The notes beneath the pieces are model-generated. The model did no database searches, was not told the origin of the DNA, and saw only the letters and a program-made list of their open reading frames with translations. From NCBI GenBank assembly GCA_010021705.1, contig RGMU01000006.1, forward strand, positions 1 through 19,731: a DNA stretch of 19,731 nucleotides, in the 5' to 3' direction. The stretch comes from Chitinophagia bacterium (GTDB lineage Bacteria > Bacteroidota > Bacteroidia > Chitinophagales > Chitinophagaceae). The position numbers were made by a program, and so were the translations under genes. Shown here one piece after another: positions 15,275 through 19,731 of the stretch (position 1 is the first letter of the stretch; each line of letters opens with the position of its first letter).

Positions 15275-15349
15275 CAGTTCCGTTGCGGATAATTGAACAT
15301 TTGCACGGTTGTTGCTAATAGCAGCTGTTGTATTCCTATTCATTTGCTC

Positions 15350-17224
15350 ATGTCAGATTTACCTGTTTCCGCCTCCAAACCCATTATTGAAAAAGAAAGT
15401 ATCGTAATTCGCTTTTCCGGTGACTCCGGCGATGGTATGCAGCTAACCGGCAATCAATTTGCCGACACGGCAGCGTTCTTAGGCAGCGATTTGTCCACCT
15501 TCCCTGAATTTCCGGCAGAAATACGCGCTCCCGCAGGCACACCGGCAGGGGTGTCGGGCTTTCAGCTACACTTTGGCAGTAAACAAATATACACCCCCGG
15601 CGATAAGTATGACGTATTGGTAGCCATGAACGCAGCAGCGTTTAAGGTGGACATTGCCAAGCTAAAAACCGGGGGCATTATCATAGCCAACACCGGTGGT
15701 TTTGACAAAAAAAACCTTCAGTTGGCAGGCTATACCGACAATGTTAGCCCATTGGACACCCATGCGGTGGACAATTATTCGGTCTATAAAATTGATATTT
15801 CGCGCCACACCAAAGACTGTTTAGAACAATCCGGCTTGGGTACAAAAGAAATAGAAAGGTCAAAAAACATGTTTGTTTTGGGGCTGCTATTTTGGATGTT
15901 TGACGAGCCTATGGACTATACCATAGGCTTTATCAATGAAAAATTTGGCAAAAAGCCCGATATAGCCTTAGCCAACATCAATACCCTGAAAGCGGGCTGG
16001 AATTATGGCGATAATACAGAAATTTTTGCCAACCGCTATAAGGTGTCATCGGCGCATTTGCCACCCGGAAATTATCGCAATATCACCGGCAATCAAGCCA
16101 CAGCCATAGGGCTAATAGCAGCGGCACACCAAGCCAATCTGCCTTTGTTTTTAGGCTCATATCCCATCACTCCGGCTTCTGATGTGCTGCATGAGCTATC
16201 TAAGTATAAAACAAGTAATGTAAAAACTTTTCAGGCAGAAGACGAGATAGCCTCCATAGGGGCTGCCATAGGGGCATCTTATGCGGGCGCATTGGCTGCC
16301 ACCACAACTTCGGGTCCCGGCATGTCGCTCAAGGCAGAAGCTATGGGCTATGCCGTTATGTTAGAATTGCCATTGCTTATCATAGATATTCAGCGAGGCG
16401 GACCGTCAACCGGCTTGCCTACCAAAACCGAACAAAGCGACCTGTTGCAAGCCATGTACGGCAGGCACGGAGAAGCACCACTACCCGTATTGGCTGCCGC
16501 TACCCCATCTGATTGCTTTGAAACTGTTTATGCCGCCGCCAAAATAGCTATTGAACACACCACCCCCGTAATATGCCTTACCGATGGCTATATTGCCAAT
16601 GGGTCGGAACCGTGGCGGTATCCGCAGGAAGAAGATTTACAGCCCATCAGTGTTAACTTTGCCACACAGCCCAACACAGATAGCGGTGCTTTTTTGCCTT
16701 ATAAGCGTGATGATCGCTATGTGAGACCATGGGCAATACCCGGCACTCCGGGGCTAACCCACCGCATAGGAGGCTTGGAAAAAGCCCATGAAACCGGCAA
16801 TGTATCTTATGACGCAAACAACCATGAATTAATGACCCAACTGCGTGCAAAAAAGATTAATGCCATAGCCGATGCCATACCCTTAGCCTCCATAGAAACA
16901 GGAAAAGCTACGGGAAAGCTACTTGTATTAGGCTGGGGTAGCACTTTTGGGGCAATTAAAACCACCGTAACCGAGCTTATTGCCGAAGGGCATGAAGTGT
17001 CTCAGCTTCATTTGCGACACATAAACCCCTTCCCGAAAAACTTGCACCGGTTGCTAACGGCTTTTGATAAAATAATAATACCGGAAATGAATTGCGGACA
17101 GTTGGTTAAGCTAATCAGGGCTGAATTTTTACTGCCTGCCATATCTTACACCAAAGTACAAGGCTTGCCTTTTACTACAGCCGAGCTAAAGAAGTTTTGC
17201 TTAGAACAAATTAAACTATTTTAA
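15350..17224 (+). CDS. korA: 2-oxoglutarate:ferredoxin oxidoreductase, gamma-alpha fused subunit
   Basis: With KorB, oxidatively decarboxylates 2-oxoglutarate to succinyl-CoA and passes electrons to ferredoxin. The N-terminal gamma domain (about 1-195) carries GDSGDGMQLTGN at 24-35 and the FPEFPAEIRAPAGTPAGVSG segment. The alpha domain follows from about 245, with YPITPAS at 271-277, QAEDEIASIGAAIGAS at 295-310 and SGPG at 321-324. The C-terminal part (from about 520) has the domain-II pattern LVLGWGSTFGA and HINPFP. The frame is open from 15293, but the ATG at 15350 gives the normal start and 624 residues. korB follows after 55 nt. Related 2-oxoacid oxidoreductases with other substrates cannot be wholly excluded, but the two-subunit gamma-alpha plus beta layout is that of KorAB. 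Confidence 0.93.
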   Translation: MSDLPVSASKPIIEKESIVIRFSGDSGDGMQLTGNQFADTAAFLGSDLSTFPEFPAEIRAPAGTPAGVSGFQLHFGSKQIYTPGDKYDVLVAMNAAAFKVDIAKLKTGGIIIANTGGFDKKNLQLAGYTDNVSPLDTHAVDNYSVYKIDISRHTKDCLEQSGLGTKEIERSKNMFVLGLLFWMFDEPMDYTIGFINEKFGKKPDIALANINTLKAGWNYGDNTEIFANRYKVSSAHLPPGNYRNITGNQATAIGLIAAAHQANLPLFLGSYPITPASDVLHELSKYKTSNVKTFQAEDEIASIGAAIGASYAGALAATTTSGPGMSLKAEAMGYAVMLELPLLIIDIQRGGPSTGLPTKTEQSDLLQAMYGRHGEAPLPVLAAATPSDCFETVYAAAKIAIEHTTPVICLTDGYIANGSEPWRYPQEEDLQPISVNFATQPNTDSGAFLPYKRDDRYVRPWAIPGTPGLTHRIGGLEKAHETGNVSYDANNHELMTQLRAKKINAIADAIPLASIETGKATGKLLVLGWGSTFGAIKTTVTELIAEGHEVSQLHLRHINPFPKNLHRLLTAFDKIIIPEMNCGQLVKLIRAEFLLPAISYTKVQGLPFTTAELKKFCLEQIKLF

Positions 17225-17279
17225 CTAATCCATAAATTGTGCTAATAAATTTCAAATTCAGCACTAAACCGCCATTTAT

Positions 17280-18299
17280 ATGAGCCATACTACTCCGCCG
17301 CTTACCGCCAAAGACTTTGCCTCCAACCAAGAGGTAAAATGGTGTCCCGGTTGTGGTGATTATTCCATACTCAAACAGGTACAAACCGTTTTTCCGGCTT
17401 TTGGCGTTGCCAAAGAAAATATAGTCTTCGTATCAGGTATTGGGTGCGCAGCACGCTTCACCTATTATATGGACACTTATGGTATGCACACCATTCACGG
17501 GCGTGCCGCTACCATAGCAGCCGGCATAAAAACCATTAACCCTAATCTATCGGTATGGATGGTGTCCGGCGATGGCGATGCGCTTTCTATTGGAGGCAAC
17601 CACTTTATCCATCTTTTTCGTAAAAATTTTGATATTAAATACTTAATGTTTAATAATCAAATCTATGGGCTTACTAAGGGGCAGTACTCCCCTACTTCCG
17701 AGCAAGGTAAAGTGGCAAAGTCAACCCCTTATGGTAGCGTAGAGTTGCCCTTTAACCCACCGGAAGTAGCATTAGGCGCAAAGGCTACCTTTGTGGCACG
17801 CTCCCTTGACCGCGACCCTAAACACTTGCAAGCCATGCTTACCCGCGCCAATGCGCACAAGGGCACCGCTTTTGTAGAAATTTATCAAAACTGCCCTGTG
17901 TTTAACGATGGCACATTCTTTGCTTATTCTGAAAAAGAAACCAAGCAAGAGGCTGCTCTAATTCTTGAACATGGCGCACCCTTACTTTTTGGCAATGACC
18001 GCTCTAAGGGCATTCGCCTTGACGGCACAATGCCCCAAATTGTTGACCTAAACGAAGGCACATACTCCCAAACCGACCTGTGGATACATGACGAAAGCGA
18101 CAAAACTAAAGCCAATTTATTAGCCCGCTTTCCTGACTTTGACTTACCTTTGCCGCGCCCTTTTGGTGTGTTTTATGCAGAGCTAAGACCCACTTATGAA
18201 GACCTGCTTAATGAGCAAGCCAACGAGCTAATAGCTAAAAAAGGCAAACCGATGCTTAATAAAATATTGGCAGGCGAAAAAACATGGACGGTATTGTAA
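17280..18299 (+). CDS. korB: 2-oxoglutarate:ferredoxin oxidoreductase beta subunit
   Basis: Thiamine-diphosphate- and 4Fe-4S-binding subunit of KorAB. Seen: WCPGCGD at 21-27 supplying two cluster cysteines (C22, C25), GIGC at 53-56, the thiamine-diphosphate/Mg motif GDGDALSIGGNH at 97-108, the signature NNQIYGLTKGQYSPTS at 125-140, and C205 in IYQNCPVFND, the expected further cluster ligand. Length 339 is normal for Bacteroidota. No separate ferredoxin (delta) subunit gene is adjacent, so an external ferredoxin must serve. The stop is only 3 nt before the start of the L,D-transpeptidase gene. Confidence 0.95.
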   Translation: MSHTTPPLTAKDFASNQEVKWCPGCGDYSILKQVQTVFPAFGVAKENIVFVSGIGCAARFTYYMDTYGMHTIHGRAATIAAGIKTINPNLSVWMVSGDGDALSIGGNHFIHLFRKNFDIKYLMFNNQIYGLTKGQYSPTSEQGKVAKSTPYGSVELPFNPPEVALGAKATFVARSLDRDPKHLQAMLTRANAHKGTAFVEIYQNCPVFNDGTFFAYSEKETKQEAALILEHGAPLLFGNDRSKGIRLDGTMPQIVDLNEGTYSQTDLWIHDESDKTKANLLARFPDFDLPLPRPFGVFYAELRPTYEDLLNEQANELIAKKGKPMLNKILAGEKTWTVL

Positions 18300-18302
18300 T
18301 AT

Positions 18303-19112
18303 ATGAGCAGTAAACTATTCTATTGGCAATTTTTTATTCTCTTATTAATTTGCGGCAATTCCTTTGCAGGTTGCTTTTATCCGCCGCATGACAAAAAGGT
18401 GTGCCTATTTGGCAGAGTGGTATATAATAACAGCTACTTGCCCAATGCCCGCCTTGCGTTGTTTAAGAACGACACATTAATAGAAAAATCTACAGCAGAC
18501 TCTAACGCCATATTCAGGTTTTACAACCTGCCTTCAGGTAAATATGTTATAAAAGCAGTTACACAATACGGAGATAGGCTAATTTCTGTGCCCACCATAG
18601 TGAATACCCATCTATACACCGATACCTTTTATTGCGATAGCTTTTTGTTGGTAAGTACGGTTAGCAACACTGATACGCCGCTAAAAAACAATATAGACAA
18701 AATAGTGATATACAAGCAAAAAAGAGAACTGTGGGCGTATGCAGAAGGCATGCTATTAAAAAAATATAGGGTAAGTTTAGGCTTTACACCCGTTGGCGCA
18801 AAGCACTTTGAGGGAGACGGCAAAACGCCGGAAGGCAAGTATCATGTATCTATGAAAAAACCTCAAAGCCTATACCACAAAGCCCTATTGGTATCCTACC
18901 CCAATGCCGATGATATAAAACATGCAGCAGAACACAGCAAGCGTACCGGCGGCGATATTGAAATACACGGCTCTATAAGCAATTTAGCCTCCGAACAGGC
19001 AGAATATGAAAAAATAGACTGGACAGCAGGTTGCATAGCCCTTACCAATGCCCATATAGACGAAATATTTGCCAAAACAGCCCTAAACACAGCTATTGAA
19101 ATTTATCCATGA
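18303..19112 (+). CDS. L,D-transpeptidase (YkuD-type) with N-terminal carboxypeptidase-regulatory-like domain
   Basis: Predicted envelope enzyme that makes or rearranges peptide cross-links in peptidoglycan, or attaches proteins to it. The N-terminus has a hydrophobic export signal (about 5-20) ending in FAGC at 21-24, close to a lipobox, so it may be a lipoprotein anchored at C24. Residues about 34-112 resemble a CarboxypepD_reg/CNA-B-like beta-sandwich (LFGRVVYNNSYLPNARLALF, FYNLPSGKYVIKA). The catalytic domain covers about 130-269: GDGKTPEGKYHVS near 171-183, His222 in IEIHGS, and nucleophile Cys244 in WTAGCIALTN, matching the HG...(S/T)xGC pattern. At 269 residues it is longer than single-domain enzymes of this type because of the extra domain. 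It starts 3 nt after korB, so it is probably cotranscribed and perhaps translationally coupled. The precise activity is not proven by sequence. Confidence 0.85.
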   Translation: MSSKLFYWQFFILLLICGNSFAGCFYPPHDKKVCLFGRVVYNNSYLPNARLALFKNDTLIEKSTADSNAIFRFYNLPSGKYVIKAVTQYGDRLISVPTIVNTHLYTDTFYCDSFLLVSTVSNTDTPLKNNIDKIVIYKQKRELWAYAEGMLLKKYRVSLGFTPVGAKHFEGDGKTPEGKYHVSMKKPQSLYHKALLVSYPNADDIKHAAEHSKRTGGDIEIHGSISNLASEQAEYEKIDWTAGCIALTNAHIDEIFAKTALNTAIEIYP

Positions 19113-19165
19113 TGTTTATCAGTGTTAAATTTTGCATAAAGTAAAAAACTATTTGGTTCAAAAAG

Positions 19166-19173
19166 TACCTTTG
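19166..19173 (+). promoter_or_regulatory. -7 element ahead of the DHH phosphoesterase gene
   Basis: TACCTTTG, 55 nt before the ATG at 19229 in a 116-nt gap. A TTTTG at 19130-19134 lies 31 nt upstream, too far for the usual spacing, so the -33 element is unclear. Confidence 0.45.
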
Positions 19174-19228
19174 CATACATTTTGCTACTAAACCGTATAG
19201 CACCAATCATATCTATCACAAGCGCAAT

Positions 19229-19731
19229 ATGCAGCCCATAGAAAAATCGTTTTCTTTATTGCAAAATCCCAAAAGGATTTTTATTGCTACCCATTATAAC
19301 CCCGATGGAGACGCTTTGGGCAGTATACTTGGTTTGCAGCACTATCTTAAAAGCAAGGGGCATGAAGTAACTGCCGTTACGCCAAACGATGTGCCCGCAT
19401 ACTTAGAGTGGATGCCGGGTGCCAATGCCCTTATCAATTACGAAAAAAACACAGCCGTAGCCGAAAAAGCATTAGCAGAATGCGACATAATATTTGTTGT
19501 TGACCTTAACGACCCTTCCCGCACAAGGAATTTGGAAAATAGCCTCACGCAGGCTACGCAGCCCAAGATACTTATAGACCACCACTTATTCCCCAACCCT
19601 ATATGGGACTATGGCATTAGCTTGCCGGAAAAAAGTAGTACCTGCGAAATGGTGTTTGATTTCATTGCCATAAATGGCGATAAACACCTCATTACACAAA
19701 AAATTGCCACATGCCTATACACCGGCATCAT
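19229..19731 (+). CDS. DHH-family phosphoesterase (NrnA-like), 3'-truncated
   Basis: The ATG at 19229 opens a frame that runs without a stop to the window edge (167 complete codons seen of an expected 320-340). Family motifs of the DHH domain are in order: THYNPDGDALGS at 21-32 (motif I, metal-binding His22, Asp26 and Asp28), VVDLNDPSR at 91-98 (motif II), DHH at 117-119 (motif III), and SSTCEMV near 136-142, as in bifunctional oligoribonuclease/3'-phosphoadenosine-5'-phosphate phosphatases (NrnA). Such enzymes degrade very short RNAs and recycle pAp in the cytoplasm. The C-terminal DHHA1 domain would lie beyond the window, so the NrnA assignment over other DHH/DHHA1 members is likely but not certain. 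It has its own promoter-like site upstream. Confidence 0.9.
   Translation, partial: MQPIEKSFSLLQNPKRIFIATHYNPDGDALGSILGLQHYLKSKGHEVTAVTPNDVPAYLEWMPGANALINYEKNTAVAEKALAECDIIFVVDLNDPSRTRNLENSLTQATQPKILIDHHLFPNPIWDYGISLPEKSSTCEMVFDFIAINGDKHLITQKIATCLYTGI

Noticed and set aside
15128..15343. 71-codon frame on the minus strand
   Set aside because: It overlaps the korA promoter region, has no family resemblance and no promoter-like site in the right place.
15293..15349. N-terminal extension of korA
   Set aside because: The first 19 codons are unrelated to the family, and the ATG at 15350 gives the normal start.
1..19731. Search for a mobile element, CRISPR array, defence system, toxin-antitoxin pair or biosynthetic cluster
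   Set aside because: No transposase, integrase, repeat-spacer pattern or recognisable system genes were seen; nearly all coding space is taken by housekeeping genes.

Overview
The window looks like chromosomal core DNA from a member of the Bacteroidota, probably a Chitinophagia/Sphingobacteriia-type lineage (inference). The support is: five-helix b558-type SdhC upstream of SdhA, a gamma-alpha fused KorA with KorB, a YjgP/YjgQ permease of Bacteroidota style, a tRNA gene without encoded CCA, almost no Shine-Dalgarno sequences, and promoters of the Bacteroidota primary-sigma type (TTTTG, 19 nt, TAnnTTTG). Several genes carry the near-identical -7 element TACCTTTG.

Layout. (1) 1-4864, plus strand: a tightly packed run with a 5'-truncated LptF/LptG-family permease, a PAP2 phosphatase overlapping it, an ArnT/PMT-like membrane glycosyltransferase, dapB and a small exported DUF4440/NTF2-like protein. 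The theme is envelope lipid and sugar handling plus the diaminopimelate/lysine pathway. (2) 4906-8399, minus strand: accC (biotin carboxylase) followed by dnaG (primase). (3) 8566-10011, plus strand: mreC-mreD, cell-shape genes, without mreB upstream or mrdA/rodA downstream. (4) 10012-10544: a junction with a small two-helix membrane protein gene, a candidate promoter and a perfect 32-nt palindrome. (5) 10545-13246, minus strand: sdhC-sdhA, without sdhB next to sdhA. (6) 13384-13494, minus strand: tRNA-Asp with a clear promoter and terminator. (7) 13799-19112, plus strand: sucD, rpsT, korA-korB and an L,D-transpeptidase whose start lies 3 nt after the korB stop. (8) 19229-end: a 3'-truncated DHH/NrnA-type phosphoesterase.

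How the genes fit together. KorAB (2-oxoglutarate to succinyl-CoA with ferredoxin), SucD (succinyl-CoA to succinate) and SdhCA (succinate to/from fumarate) are three consecutive TCA steps encoded within about 8 kb. MreCD, the L,D-transpeptidase, DapB, the glycosyltransferase, PAP2 and the Lpt permease all serve envelope construction. DnaG, rpsT and tRNA-Asp are information-processing genes.

I see no transposase, integrase, CRISPR array, toxin-antitoxin pair, defence system or biosynthetic cluster, and nothing that amounts to an undescribed system. The most informative oddity is the 10.0-10.5 kb junction, where the usual gene orders of mre and sdh loci are both interrupted beside a long perfect palindrome. 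Next are the uniform promoter architecture (including a nearly leaderless accC) and the korB/L,D-transpeptidase coupling.
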